The notes under the pieces were generated by a model. That model was not told the origin of the DNA. It made no database searches and saw only the letters and a program-made list of their open reading frames with translations. A stretch of DNA of 64,000 nt from Gemmatimonadota bacterium. GTDB taxonomy: Bacteria > Gemmatimonadota > Gemmatimonadetes > Gemmatimonadales > Gemmatimonadaceae. A program made the translations under genes and the position numbers. Below, piece after piece: positions 18,697 through 28,308 of the stretch. The stretch spans positions 26,227-90,226 of the forward strand of contig JAPLKU010000004.1 of the NCBI GenBank assembly GCA_026387935.1. The letters are read 5' to 3'. Each line of letters opens with the position of its first letter. The stretch's first letter is position 1.

Positions 18697-19980
18697 CTAC
18701 GGGGTCGTCGTGCGTGCGATCCCCGCGAGTGCGGCCACAATCAACAGGGCCCACTGCGGTCCTTTGTACCCAGTCGGTCCATCATCGTACCACTCACCGG
18801 CGGCGTGCGCGTTGCCGCCTTTGCCTCCGCCGCCAATGGTCATGGCGGGAATACCCATGCTCATCGCAAGGTTGGAGTCGGTGCTGCCTGCGTCGGTGCC
18901 CGACGTCTCGCCGATCGCCTTGGCGGCATCGAGCGCCACCTTGATGATGGGCGTGCTGTCCGATTGCGGCACGCGACCCACGGGACGAATGCCAATCGTG
19001 TCGTACTTCACCTTGATCTTTTCGGTTGCTGCGGTCCATCGCGCATTCTCAGTCGCGAGGCCCTTTTCGATGGCGCTGTGAATCAACTGATCCATCTTCT
19101 CGAGGTTGTCCACCGACTCCGAGCGCATGTCCACTTCCATAGAAGCGTCAGGCGAGATGGTGTTCACCGACGTGCCGCCCTTGACGATACCGACATTGAA
19201 CGTGGTCTTGATGCCGGTCGGCGGCACGAGGTCGCCGATGTTCGCAACCGCGCGTCCCATGGCATGAATCGCACTTGGCACACGCGCGAAAGCGCCGTAG
19301 CTGTGCCCGCCCGGGCCCGTGAACACGACGTTGTAGCGCTTGCTGCCCACCGCACGCGCGGCAACGCGGAAGCCCAGTCCGTCAACCGAGATGAACTGGT
19401 CGACCTTGCCCTTGTAGCGGTTGTTGAACAGCTCGCGCATGCCGCGGAGGTTGCCTGGCCCCTCCTCGCCCACGTCGGCGACGAGAATCACCTTGCCCCG
19501 CGTCTCGATCTTGGCCTCATTGAGCGCGCGCGCGATGGACAGAATCACCACGAGCCCGCGGCAGTCATCACCGATGCCGGCGCCGTCCATGCGAGTGCCG
19601 GTGCGTTTCACTTTTACGTCGGTGCCTTCAGGGAACACGGTATCGAGATGCCCAGCGATCATGATCGTAGGTCCGCCGCCCTTGCCGGCACGCTCGGCGA
19701 TCACGTTGCCGGCCGCGTCGATCTTCGTGTCGCGGTAGCCGAGCGCGATCATCCGTTTACGGAACTCAATGCCGCGCGCCTGTTCCTTGAAGGGCGGGGC
19801 AGGGATTTCGCAAAGCTGAACCTGATTCTCGACAATCCAACTGTTCCACGACTTGATGGCTTCAAAGGCCTTCTTGATGCCGGGGTCGTCTGAGGGAATG
19901 TTGCCCTGCGCTGAGAGTGCAGGCCCGGCGAGGAGGATGGCAGCGCAAGCAGCTAGTTGATAACGAGCACGGAGATGCAT
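18697..19980 (-). CDS. Exported M20-family metallopeptidase
   Basis: 427 residues from ATG 19980, giving a signal peptide (RYQLAACAAILLAGPALSAQ). Two-zinc ligands and catalytic residues of the M20 clan are visible: H111 and D113 in AGHLDTVFPEG, D138 in GIGDDCRG, E172/E173 in VADVGEEGPG, and a C-terminal His in GGNAHAAGEWYD. A dimerisation domain sits between the two halves (about 215-340). It should remove amino-acid residues from peptides, like peptidase T or carboxypeptidase G2 relatives, in the periplasm or outside. The alternative start 48 bp upstream adds residues before the signal peptide and is not used. It is divergent from the acyl-CoA ligase gene. Confidence 0.9.
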   Translation of the reverse strand: MHLRARYQLAACAAILLAGPALSAQGNIPSDDPGIKKAFEAIKSWNSWIVENQVQLCEIPAPPFKEQARGIEFRKRMIALGYRDTKIDAAGNVIAERAGKGGGPTIMIAGHLDTVFPEGTDVKVKRTGTRMDGAGIGDDCRGLVVILSIARALNEAKIETRGKVILVADVGEEGPGNLRGMRELFNNRYKGKVDQFISVDGLGFRVAARAVGSKRYNVVFTGPGGHSYGAFARVPSAIHAMGRAVANIGDLVPPTGIKTTFNVGIVKGGTSVNTISPDASMEVDMRSESVDNLEKMDQLIHSAIEKGLATENARWTAATEKIKVKYDTIGIRPVGRVPQSDSTPIIKVALDAAKAIGETSGTDAGSTDSNLAMSMGIPAMTIGGGGKGGNAHAAGEWYDDGPTGYKGPQWALLIVAALAGIARTTTP

Positions 19981-20089
19981 ATTCGGCTGATGGAAATGAT
20001 TGGGAAATGCGGCGCGAAGGACGCCCATCGTATCTCCGGAAACTACCGTTCCACCCGGGGCCCCGCCCGGGCCCCCGGATGGAGCGCTT

Positions 20090-21805
20090 ATGAGTAACTC
20101 CAGTGAAGGGCGCTGGCTCCCCCACTACGACCCTGGCGTTCCGGCGACGCTCGAGCCTTATCCCAACCGGACCCTCCTCGACTACCTCGCTGAGGCGGCT
20201 CGCGATGTGCCGGCCGCCACAGCACTCTGGTTCAAGGGGCGGACCATTTCGTGGAGCCAACTCCAGCGTGAAGCGAACGACTGCGCGTCGGCCTTCGCCG
20301 CGATGGGCGTCAGACGCGGCGACCGCGTGGCTCTCCTCCTGCCGAATTGCCCGCAGTTTTTGATCGCTGAATACGGCGCCTGGATGCTCGGCGCGGTGGC
20401 CTGCCCGCTCAACCCGATCTACACCGAAGAAGAACTCGTCGAGAAATTTCAGACGCTCAAGCCGCGCATCGTGGTCACGCTGAGCGCGTTCTACGAACGG
20501 GTTTGCACGGCGCGAGCCGGAACGTCAGTGGAACGGGTGGTCTCCACAAGCATCAAGGAGTTCTTTCCGCCGCTGATCAAGTTGGTGTTCACGCTGTTCA
20601 TGGAAAAAAAGCTCGGTCACCGTGTGACGATTCGCCCGGGCGATCTCGATTGGCATTCATGGCTGGCGCCGCATCGCGGAAAAACGGTTTCCACGCCGCG
20701 ACCCGGGCCGCAGGACGACGCCATGATTCTGCTCTCTGGTGGAACGACCGGCACGCCCAAGGGCGTGATGGCTTGGCATCAGGCGTTGGTGATGACGGGC
20801 CTGCAGTTCCGCGCCTGGTTCGGCACGTCGCTCGTGGATGGCGTCGATTCCGTGCTCTTGCCCCTGCCGCTCTTTCATTCGTACGGTGCCTGCCTCGTGC
20901 AGAGCGTGTACCTGATGGGCCGGTTTCCGCTCGGGCTCGTGCCGAACCCGCGCGATCTCGATGATCTCGTGAAGTCCATCGCCGGGTTCAAGCCCGCGCT
21001 TTTTGCCGGCGTGCCGACGCTCTACAACGCGCTGCTCAATCACAAGGACGTGAAGAGCGGCAAGGTGAACTTCCGCTCGCTCAAGGTGTGCGGATCAGGT
21101 GCGGCGCCATTGATGGCCGAAACCAAGCGACGCTTCGAGGAAATCACTGGCGCGACGATCACCGAAGCGTACGGCATGACCGAGTCGCTCATTGCCGGCG
21201 TGGCGAACCCAATCGTCGGCCCACGCAAACTCGGCTCGGTTGGCATGCCGCTTCCTGATGTGCATGTGCGCATTGTCGACGCGGACAACGCCGAGAAAGA
21301 ATTGCCCGGTAGTGAGGTGGGCGAAATCCTGCTGCGCGGTCCGCAGATCATGAGGAGCTACTTCAACAATCCCGTTGAAACAGCCGGGATGATCGTGACG
21401 CACGCCGACGGCCGTACCTGGCTGCACACTGCCGACCTCGGCTACCTCGACGAAGAGGGCTACCTCTTCATTGTTGATCGGAAGAAAGACCTTATCAAGG
21501 CGAATGGCATGCAGGTGTGGCCGCGCGAGCTGGAGGAAACGCTCGCGAAGCACCCGGCGGTTGCCGACGTGGGAGTGCGCGGATTCGCTGATGCGGCGCA
21601 CGGTGAGATTGCCGTGGCGTTCGTCGTGCTCCGCACGGGAATGAACGCGACCGAGGCGGAGCTGCGCGATTACTGCAAGCAGCACCTGGCGTACTACAAG
21701 GTGCCGACGCGGGTGATGTTCCGGGCGGAGCTACCGAAGACGATGATCGGGAAGGTGCTGCGGCGGATGCTGACGCTCGACGAGCCGCACCCCGCGCAAA
21801 CCTGA
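20090..21805 (+). CDS. Acyl-CoA synthetase (long-chain fatty acid-CoA ligase, FadD-like)
   Basis: 571 residues of the ANL adenylating superfamily. The P-loop is LSGGTTGTPKG, the A5 motif is TEAYGMTESL, the A8 hinge is DRKKDLIKANGMQVWPRE, and the C-terminal catalytic Lys lies in PKTMIGKVLRRML. It activates a carboxylic acid, most likely a fatty acid, with ATP and CoA in the cytoplasm or at the membrane. The start at ATG 20090 has GGAG five bases upstream. The leader just before it is a nearly pure G/C tract with two overlapping palindromes (20056-20065 and 20065-20072) that may slow initiation. It stands alone between divergent and convergent neighbours. Confidence 0.93.
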   Translation: MSNSSEGRWLPHYDPGVPATLEPYPNRTLLDYLAEAARDVPAATALWFKGRTISWSQLQREANDCASAFAAMGVRRGDRVALLLPNCPQFLIAEYGAWMLGAVACPLNPIYTEEELVEKFQTLKPRIVVTLSAFYERVCTARAGTSVERVVSTSIKEFFPPLIKLVFTLFMEKKLGHRVTIRPGDLDWHSWLAPHRGKTVSTPRPGPQDDAMILLSGGTTGTPKGVMAWHQALVMTGLQFRAWFGTSLVDGVDSVLLPLPLFHSYGACLVQSVYLMGRFPLGLVPNPRDLDDLVKSIAGFKPALFAGVPTLYNALLNHKDVKSGKVNFRSLKVCGSGAAPLMAETKRRFEEITGATITEAYGMTESLIAGVANPIVGPRKLGSVGMPLPDVHVRIVDADNAEKELPGSEVGEILLRGPQIMRSYFNNPVETAGMIVTHADGRTWLHTADLGYLDEEGYLFIVDRKKDLIKANGMQVWPRELEETLAKHPAVADVGVRGFADAAHGEIAVAFVVLRTGMNATEAELRDYCKQHLAYYKVPTRVMFRAELPKTMIGKVLRRMLTLDEPHPAQT

Positions 21806-21821
21806 ACCAGCCAGCAACCGC

Positions 21822-21998
21822 CTAGAACTCGCGCTTCTTCATCTCTTTGAAGAACCGGTCGCGTTCGATGTCATTCTCATCAGTGACGCGTTGCGGCGCC
21901 GTCTTGTCGTAGACCTTGGCAAAATCGGTCTTCGGCTTGGGCGTCTTCGTCATTTTCTTGACGAGGTTCAGGATTTTCTTGTCGTCGTACATCGCCAT
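21822..21998 (-). CDS. Small highly charged protein, 58 residues
   Basis: A short gene with a perfect GGAGGA Shine-Dalgarno (22005-22010) six bases before its ATG. The product begins MAMYDDKKILNLVKKM and ends FFKEMKKREF. It is rich in Lys, Asp and Glu, has no signal or membrane helix, and could form a helix-loop-helix. It converges on the acyl-CoA ligase gene and is divergent from the O-antigen-ligase-like gene. I do not recognise a family. The ribosome site and codon pattern make it a convincing gene. Confidence 0.75.
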   Translation of the reverse strand: MAMYDDKKILNLVKKMTKTPKPKTDFAKVYDKTAPQRVTDENDIERDRFFKEMKKREF

Positions 21999-22069
21999 CG
22001 GGTGTCCTCCAGCGTCAGGATCGCTCCAGCAATGTAGCGCAGCCGGGCCCGCGCGGCGACATTCCGACC

Positions 22070-23704
22070 GTGGACACGACGCCTTCCGAACGCACGGGAC
22101 GGGAACTCAGCCCGGTTGGGCGGGGACTGATTCTTCTCGGAATTTGGGTCGCTGCCGCCGGCGCGGCCTTGGCGGTCGTGAGCTACCGGTCGTTCGACCT
22201 CGACCGGTTCTTCGTCCCCAAGGAGTTGGCGCTTCACGCCGGGGCGACGCTGATCGTCATCTCGCTCGCGGCGGCTGGGTGGCGAGCCGGGGCCACGCGA
22301 GTGAACGTCGTGCTCTCCGTCTGGCTGGCGCTCTCCGTGATTTCGGGCTTTGGCGCCGCCAGCGGTTGGCACGCCGTCCGCGCGGTGGAACTCTCCTTGA
22401 GCGCGGCGGCCCTCTTCTGGGGCGCGACGGCGCTGCGCCATGCGGGTCGAGAGCGATCAGTGGTCATCGCACTCGGCGCGGCGGTAACACTCGCGACGGC
22501 ATCGTCGCTCGCGCAGGCGTACGGATTCAAGCTCGATATTTTCGCGGTCAATCGTGCGCCGGGCGGCACACTGGGCAATCGCAATTTCATTGCGCATGTC
22601 GCGGCGATGGGTCTCCCGTTGCTGGTCTGGCTTTCGGCCACCGCCCGATCGTCCGCGCGCGCGCTGGTTGGGTCAGTCGCGATTCTCATGCTCGCTGCGG
22701 CGCTTGTGCTCTCACGGACGCGCGCCGCCTGGCTCGCGCTGGGCATCTGGGCCGTCATCGCGCTGCCAGTTGCGTGGGCTCGTCGCGACGTGATTGTTCC
22801 CGCTCTCGCGCCGCGCCGCGTTTGGCTGCTGGGCGGAGCCCTCGGTACTGGCGTCGTGCTGGCGCTGCTGCTCCCGAACGGGCTCGACTGGAAGAGCGAC
22901 TCGCCCTACCTCGACTCCGTCCTCGGCGTGGTGAACTACCGCGAAGGAAGTGGGGCGGGCCGTCTCAAGCAGTACCAGAACTCATTCAAGATGGCGGCGG
23001 CACATCCGGTACTTGGTGTGGGGCCGGGCAATTGGGCAGCGGAGTACCCGGGGTTTGCCGCGCGGAATGATCCGTCTATTCTCGAAACGAACGGCATGAC
23101 AGCCAATCCGTGGCCAAGCAGCGATTGGGTGGCCGCGCTGGCAGAGCGGGGTGCGATTGCGACGTTGGGGCTCATCGCATTTGTCGGCTTGCTGTTGCTG
23201 GCGGCATGGCGCTGCTGGCGTGACGACTCGCAACCGGCGCGCGAGCGACTCGGCGCGCTTGCCGGTGGCAGCGTGGTGTTGATCGGGGCCATTGAAGGCA
23301 CGTTCGATGCCGTGTCGTTGCTCGCATTTCCTTCGGTGATTCTGTTGGGTGCCGCTGGCGCACTCGTTCCGGCAAGCGACGGTTCCACGGTGCGGTGGAT
23401 CAGTGGGCGCGCCCGAGCGTATATGACGGCACTCGGTGCAGTGGTCTGGCTCGTGTTCGTCGCGATGTCCACACGAAAAATTCAGGCGATGCGACTCTAT
23501 ACGAATGGGACATACGACGCAGTGCGAGACGCGGCGTCATTCGATCCCGGGTCGTACCGAATTCAATTGCGCGCGGCGGAAGTCGCCGCTGCGCGTGGGT
23601 ACTGCAAGCTTGCGTACCACAACGCGATGAATGCCGCGGCGCTCTTTCCGCGCGCAGTGGCCGCGCAGGCACTCGTGGCCAAGTGCGCTGCCGCTGAAAA
23701 GTAA
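22070..23704 (+). CDS. O-antigen ligase-like polytopic membrane protein
   Basis: 544 residues with about a dozen hydrophobic helices. The long loop after the middle helices (about 265-345) and motifs such as GTLGNRNFIAH and LSRTRAAWLAL match the Wzy/WaaL O-antigen ligase-polymerase superfamily, which transfers lipid-linked glycans on the periplasmic side of the inner membrane. The last 70 residues are soluble and helical, possibly a TPR-like tail. Start GTG at 22070. There are no other envelope-sugar genes next to it, so the glycan it handles is unknown. Confidence 0.8.
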   Translation: MDTTPSERTGRELSPVGRGLILLGIWVAAAGAALAVVSYRSFDLDRFFVPKELALHAGATLIVISLAAAGWRAGATRVNVVLSVWLALSVISGFGAASGWHAVRAVELSLSAAALFWGATALRHAGRERSVVIALGAAVTLATASSLAQAYGFKLDIFAVNRAPGGTLGNRNFIAHVAAMGLPLLVWLSATARSSARALVGSVAILMLAAALVLSRTRAAWLALGIWAVIALPVAWARRDVIVPALAPRRVWLLGGALGTGVVLALLLPNGLDWKSDSPYLDSVLGVVNYREGSGAGRLKQYQNSFKMAAAHPVLGVGPGNWAAEYPGFAARNDPSILETNGMTANPWPSSDWVAALAERGAIATLGLIAFVGLLLLAAWRCWRDDSQPARERLGALAGGSVVLIGAIEGTFDAVSLLAFPSVILLGAAGALVPASDGSTVRWISGRARAYMTALGAVVWLVFVAMSTRKIQAMRLYTNGTYDAVRDAASFDPGSYRIQLRAAEVAAARGYCKLAYHNAMNAAALFPRAVAAQALVAKCAAAEK

Positions 23705-23712
23705 ACGCCAAA

Positions 23713-23734
23713 CGCGCGCCCACTGCGGCGCGCG
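23713..23734. terminator. Hairpin between convergent genes
   Basis: A perfect 8-bp GC stem (23713-23720 with 23727-23734) with a 6-nt loop fills the 33-bp gap between the O-antigen-ligase-like gene and the convergent editing-protein gene. No U-tract is present on either strand, so termination strength is uncertain. Confidence 0.45.
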
Positions 23735-23737
23735 GGG

Positions 23738-24895
23738 TCAGCCCGTCAAGATTGCAACGATCGCGCGCAGTGCCGTTGCATCGGGCGCCGTGCCCTGCGC
23801 CACTTTCTGGTTACCGCCGCCGCGCCCGCCATGTGCTGCGAGTGCTGGTTTGAGCAACGCGCCGGCATTGAGTCCACTGTCTTCGCTCGCCGCAAAGACA
23901 ATCGTATTCGGTGATTCGCAGCTGCCGATGAACGCGGCTTTGGGCAGCGACGTGATTGCCGTCGCAAGGGCACGCAGTTCTTCCGGCGCGGCGCTGACGA
24001 CGATCCATCGCACGTCGGCGGCGGATGGCGCGGTCGCGTCGTAGTGCTCGCGCGCGCGATACGCGGCGAGAGACTCCACGAGTTTGCGCTTCTCCGATTC
24101 CATCGCGCGCAGCGATTCGTTCTGCGAAGCGACAAGCGTGGGAACTTCATCGATGCCCGTGGAAAGCACGGCGGCAATTCCCGTGAGTGCTTCGTAGTCC
24201 GCTCGTGCGCGCGCAATAGCCCGAGCGCCGCAGATGAACTCCACGCGCGTCTGCTTCTTGTATTTCTCGAGTTTCCTGATGAGTACGCCGCCGATTTCGC
24301 CTGTCGCGCGCACATGTGTGCCACCGCAGGCGCTGCGGTCGATCTCGGCGATCGACACAATGCGAATCTCGCCGGTCCGATCGCTCGGCTTGCGGAGCCC
24401 TGACGCCGTAGCCGCGTCTTCGAAGGCCACGCTCACCGCACGATTCTCGGCCACGATCTGATTCGCCCGCGTCTCGATCCGGATTGCTTCGGTACGCGTG
24501 ACGGATTCGACTTCAATGTCCACTGTGGCCGAATCAGCGCCAAAATGCACGCTGGCTGTTTTTGCCTTGAGCAAATCTTCGAACAACGCGGAGAGGAGGT
24601 GCTGGCCGGTGTGTTGCTGCATGTGGTCGAAGCGTCGCTTCCAGTCCACTGCGCCCTTGACCGTCGCGCCAACCGCAAACGAGGGCGCCGACTCGAGGAG
24701 GTGCATGATTCCGGCGTCCTCGTCAATCACCTCCACCACGCGAACCCCGCCGAGCGTGCCCAGGTCGAATTGTTGGCCCCCGGAGGTGGGATAAAACGCC
24801 GTCTTGTTCAACCGGACGCGCGTGCCCTCCACCGATTCGACGGTGCCTTCGAAGGCGGTCAGGTACGCATCGGTGAAATAGAGGCGATCGGTCAT
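23738..24895 (-). CDS. Alanyl-tRNA editing protein (AlaX-type with DHHA1 domain)
   Basis: 385 residues. The N-terminal part matches the editing half of alanyl-tRNA synthetase: zinc ligands H95 and H99 in HTGQH and C190 and H194 in SACGGTH. The C-terminal part is a DHHA1-like domain (NAGALLKPALAAHGGRGGG and NQKVAQG). It should hydrolyse mischarged Ser- or Gly-tRNA-Ala in the cytoplasm, protecting Ala codons. It stands as a single gene followed by about 490 bp without a convincing coding region. Confidence 0.93.
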   Translation of the reverse strand: MTDRLYFTDAYLTAFEGTVESVEGTRVRLNKTAFYPTSGGQQFDLGTLGGVRVVEVIDEDAGIMHLLESAPSFAVGATVKGAVDWKRRFDHMQQHTGQHLLSALFEDLLKAKTASVHFGADSATVDIEVESVTRTEAIRIETRANQIVAENRAVSVAFEDAATASGLRKPSDRTGEIRIVSIAEIDRSACGGTHVRATGEIGGVLIRKLEKYKKQTRVEFICGARAIARARADYEALTGIAAVLSTGIDEVPTLVASQNESLRAMESEKRKLVESLAAYRAREHYDATAPSAADVRWIVVSAAPEELRALATAITSLPKAAFIGSCESPNTIVFAASEDSGLNAGALLKPALAAHGGRGGGNQKVAQGTAPDATALRAIVAILTG

Positions 24896-25382
24896 CTGGC
24901 AGAGAGGGTTCGGGTCATGGATGGTACCGCCCCGTAGGGGGTCGGCGCGAGGCGGGCCCGAGAAGTGGTTTCAAAACCCATTGTGGGGTCTCGGCGCTAA
25001 CGCGTCATCGGACAAGCGCCGGATGAATCGGAGACCAGCCGGATACGGCAACGGACTGGGGGTACTACACCGACGGTGCCCTTCGAGGCAGTTCGCCCAG
25101 GTAGTTGCAGTGGTCGCACGCACGAAGCATCCGATCCAGTCCGGCGGTGTTCCGCGCACGCGATAGCGCCGAGACACCGGTCGATCGCGCAGTGACTCGA
25201 GTCATGACGCGTCGAGCCGGTGTTGAAACCACTTCCACGCCGGCGCAAAATCACGGCGGTGCCCGGCGGTCCTCCGTCGTCGCCCCAGCGCCCAGCCCCT
25301 TTTAGCCGTAAGTTCTGCATGCAGGTCGCCGGGCGACCCCCGGCCGCGGAATCATAGGCCACCACATCGCGAGGGACGTAGC
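24896..25382. other. 487-bp intergenic region with palindromes, no convincing gene
   Basis: No reading frame here has a ribosome site or a recognisable product. It holds a 7-bp inverted repeat around 24990-25020, a perfect 12-bp palindrome TGACTCGAGTCA at 25193-25204 and a perfect 10-bp palindrome CTGCATGCAG at 25315-25324. It must contain the promoters of the divergent editing-protein and S9-peptidase genes. The Shine-Dalgarno GAGGGA of the peptidase gene is at 25371-25376. No known RNA family (tmRNA, SRP, RNase P) was recognised. Confidence 0.5.
25193..25204. promoter_or_regulatory. 12-bp perfect palindrome, candidate operator
   Basis: TGACTCGAGTCA is fully self-complementary and lies 178 bp upstream of the S9 peptidase start, in the divergent intergenic region. 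It resembles a dimeric transcription-factor site in form only; no regulator is identified. Confidence 0.3.
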
Positions 25383-28097
25383 ATGATGCGGACTCCACGT
25401 TTTATCCGCCTGGCTTCAGGCGCCCTGTTCACCCTGCTTTTTGTAGCCGGCCCCGTCTTGGCGCAGGCCAATGATCCGGCGGCGGCCATCGCGGCCGACA
25501 AGGCACTGCTCGCCAAGGAGACCTACCAGCTCCCGCCCGCCGAAATCGCAAAGCTGGTCACGGCGCCGCGGCACCTGAATATCTCGCTCTCCCAGCCGAG
25601 CCCCGACCGGAAGTATTTCCTCAAGGCCGAGAGCGAAGGGCTGCCCAGCGTTACGACGTACGGAAAGCCGCATAACTACTACGCCGGCCTTCAGGTTGAT
25701 CCCAAGGCGAATCGTGTGCGCACGCTGACCACGCGCGGAAGCACGGGTCTTTCGCTGATTGATCCAGTGACCGGCAAATCGACGTCGATCGCCATCCCGG
25801 CCGGCTCCACAGTGAGCAGCCCGGCATGGTCGCCGGACGGCAAGCAGCTCGCCTACGTCGCGAACTTCGACGCGGCGTCGCATGTGTTCGTCGCCGACAT
25901 CGCGACTGGCAAGTCCGTGCAGGTTACGAGCGCGAAGAATTCGCTGCTTGCGACGCTCGTGACGTCGATCGAGTGGACGGCGGACGGCAAGAACATCGTT
26001 GCGGTCGTGCTGCCTGATGGTCGCGGCACCGAGCCGAAGAAGCCGGACATCGCGACGGGACCGCAGGTTCGCCTCTGGCTCGATCCGGTCAAGTCGCCGC
26101 AGCGCCAGTTCGCCAGTCTCATGGAAGAGCCCTGGGAATTTGAGCAACTCAAGTTCTACACCACGGGCCAGCTCACGGTGATCGACGTCAAGACGAAACT
26201 CGCGAAGAAGATCGGCGCGCCGGCGATGATCCAGAGCGTGGATGCGTCGCCCGACGGTCAATTCTTCCGCGTGTCGGTGATGCAGGAGCCGTTCTCGTAC
26301 GTGGTGCAGTACTCGAGCTTCGGCAATGTCGAACAGATCTGGGACGCGACGGGTAAGGTTGTCGCCGAACTGCAGAAGCGTCCGCTCCGCGAAATGCCGG
26401 ATTCCACGCAGGGTGGCGCGGGGTTTGGTGGCCGCGGTGGCGCCGCGGGCCCGCTGGGCAAGCGGCTGCTCTCCTGGATGCCGGCCGGAAGCGGCATGTA
26501 CTACATCGCCGGTGACTCGGCGGCCGCTGGTGGCGGTCGCGCTGGTGCTGCAGGTGGTGCAGCGCCTGCCGGTGGTCGTGGTGGACGGGGCTCAGGTGGT
26601 GCCGGCGGACGCCAACGGGTGGTGCTCTGGAAGGCGCCCTTCGGCGCGGCCGACACAACGACGCTCTATCAGGCCGACGGCGCCATCAGCTCGCTGACGT
26701 TCACGGACGACGCCAAACAGGTTTTCATTGGCACGACCGCGAACAGCACTGGCGAGATCTATCACGTTGACCTCGCCACGCCCGCGGAGAAGCACACGAT
26801 CGTGCGCGCACGCGCTTACACGCCGACGTTTACGGCAGGCGGCGGTGGCGGACGTGGCGGTGTGGGCGGTGGTGGCGGTGCAAGCCGTGGCGCGGCCGCA
26901 ACCGATGACTCGCTGATGTTCTATGCGAATCCGGGCGGCATGATGACGAAGCGCGGCACGCTCGGCGGACAGGTGGCGATGGTCTCGTCGGACCACGCGG
27001 TGTACCTCTCCGGCACGCAGTTCAGCCCGAACTATCTGCAGAATGCGCCGCGCGCGTTCGTGGATAAGGTGGACGTCAAGACGGGCACCAAGACCCGCAT
27101 CTTCCAAAGCGCAACGGATGCTGTTGAAACCGTGGCTGCTCCGCTCGACGATGATTTCGCGAAGGCCATTGTGCATCGCGAGTCGTCGAAGGAAGTGCAG
27201 GACTCGTACTTGCGCGACATGAAGGCCGGCACGATGACAAAGCTCACGGCGAACAAGGATTTTGCGCCGGAGTTCACGAATGCGCTCCGCAAGCGCATCA
27301 CGGTCACTCGCCCGGACGGATTCAAGTTCGTCGTGAAGCTGACGCTCCCGGCGGACTACAAGGCGGGAACGCGGTTGCCGGCGTTCTTCTGGTTCTATCC
27401 ATATGAATACACGGAGCAGGCCAACTACGACCGGACGTTGCGCACGGAGAACGTCAATGCGTTCCCGACGGGCGGTCCGCGCACGATGGAGTACTTCACG
27501 CAGCTCGGCTACGCCGTCGCGAACTTCGATCCTCCGATCGTCGGCCAGGACGGGCGGATGAACGACAACTATGTCACCGATCTCGTGACGAATCTGTCCG
27601 CGGTCATCGACGAGCTCGACAAGCAGGGGTATATCGACCGCACGCGGCTTGGAATTGGCGGACACAGCTACGGCGGATTCAGCACGATGAATGCGCTGAC
27701 GCACACGCCCTTCTTCAAAGCCGGCATTGCCGGCGACGGCATGTACAACCGCACGCTGACGCCGACGTCATTCCAGAACGAGCGTCGCGACTTCTGGCAG
27801 GCGCAGAAGACGTACACGGAAATGTCGCCGTTCTTCTATGCCGACAAGATGCAGGGTGCGATCCTGATGTATCACTCGATCGAGGACCAGAACGTCGGCA
27901 CCGCGCCGGAGAGTTCAATTCGCATGATGCAGGCGATGCGGGCGAACGGAAAGACCGCGGCGCTCTTCATGTATCCGTACGAGGACCATGGCCCGGCCAC
28001 GAAGGAATCGGACCTGGACCAGTGGGCCCGCTGGACGGCGTGGCTCGACATGTATGTGAAGCACGCAAACGACAAGAAGCCGAACGTAGTGCCGTAA
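25383..28097 (+). CDS. Secreted S9-family serine peptidase with Gly/Arg-rich inserts
   Basis: 904 residues with a signal peptide (FTLLFVAGPVLAQA). An N-terminal beta-propeller (WD40/PD40-like repeats such as SPAWSPDGKQLAYVA) precedes an alpha/beta-hydrolase domain from about 640. The catalytic triad is visible: S762 in GGHSYGGFS, D835 in HSIEDQNVG and H869 in YEDHGP. The propeller is interrupted by glycine/arginine-rich low-complexity inserts encoded near 26405-26450, 26520-26615 and 26838-26900. It should cleave proline-containing or other short peptides outside the cytoplasm. Shine-Dalgarno GAGGGA is six bases from ATG 25383. The product ends in NVVP. A terminator follows. Confidence 0.92.
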   Translation: MMRTPRFIRLASGALFTLLFVAGPVLAQANDPAAAIAADKALLAKETYQLPPAEIAKLVTAPRHLNISLSQPSPDRKYFLKAESEGLPSVTTYGKPHNYYAGLQVDPKANRVRTLTTRGSTGLSLIDPVTGKSTSIAIPAGSTVSSPAWSPDGKQLAYVANFDAASHVFVADIATGKSVQVTSAKNSLLATLVTSIEWTADGKNIVAVVLPDGRGTEPKKPDIATGPQVRLWLDPVKSPQRQFASLMEEPWEFEQLKFYTTGQLTVIDVKTKLAKKIGAPAMIQSVDASPDGQFFRVSVMQEPFSYVVQYSSFGNVEQIWDATGKVVAELQKRPLREMPDSTQGGAGFGGRGGAAGPLGKRLLSWMPAGSGMYYIAGDSAAAGGGRAGAAGGAAPAGGRGGRGSGGAGGRQRVVLWKAPFGAADTTTLYQADGAISSLTFTDDAKQVFIGTTANSTGEIYHVDLATPAEKHTIVRARAYTPTFTAGGGGGRGGVGGGGGASRGAAATDDSLMFYANPGGMMTKRGTLGGQVAMVSSDHAVYLSGTQFSPNYLQNAPRAFVDKVDVKTGTKTRIFQSATDAVETVAAPLDDDFAKAIVHRESSKEVQDSYLRDMKAGTMTKLTANKDFAPEFTNALRKRITVTRPDGFKFVVKLTLPADYKAGTRLPAFFWFYPYEYTEQANYDRTLRTENVNAFPTGGPRTMEYFTQLGYAVANFDPPIVGQDGRMNDNYVTDLVTNLSAVIDELDKQGYIDRTRLGIGGHSYGGFSTMNALTHTPFFKAGIAGDGMYNRTLTPTSFQNERRDFWQAQKTYTEMSPFFYADKMQGAILMYHSIEDQNVGTAPESSIRMMQAMRANGKTAALFMYPYEDHGPATKESDLDQWARWTAWLDMYVKHANDKKPNVVP

Positions 28098-28114
28098 AGC
28101 AGGGTTCTGTAAAA

Positions 28115-28150
28115 AGAGCGGGGGTGCGGCGACTGCCGCACCCCCGCTTT
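28115..28150 (+). terminator. Intrinsic terminator of the first S9 peptidase gene
   Basis: A perfect 14-bp stem (28117-28130 with 28135-28148) with a 4-nt GACT loop is preceded by AAAAAG and followed by TT. It lies 19 bp after the stop codon. It is very stable, although the U-tract is short. Confidence 0.85.
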
Positions 28151-28308
28151 GCGTCTTACGGTTGACCATGTGCGTGGCCGGCACGCCGTCGTCCCGATGG
28201 GCGGCAGCGCCTCCATCTGGTAGATCGCTGCACGAATTCGATGTCGCAAGCGAGGGAATGTTGACGTGTCCCTGCGGAGGCAACCCTACCTTGGCCATCG
28301 ACTCGCAG

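Noticed and set aside
19981..20089. G/C palindromes in the acyl-CoA ligase leader as a riboswitch
   Set aside because: Only two short overlapping palindromes with no further conserved structure; a simple stable leader is enough to explain them.
24896..25382. tmRNA, SRP RNA, 6S RNA or RNase P RNA
   Set aside because: None of the hallmark sequences or end-pairing of these RNAs could be found by eye.
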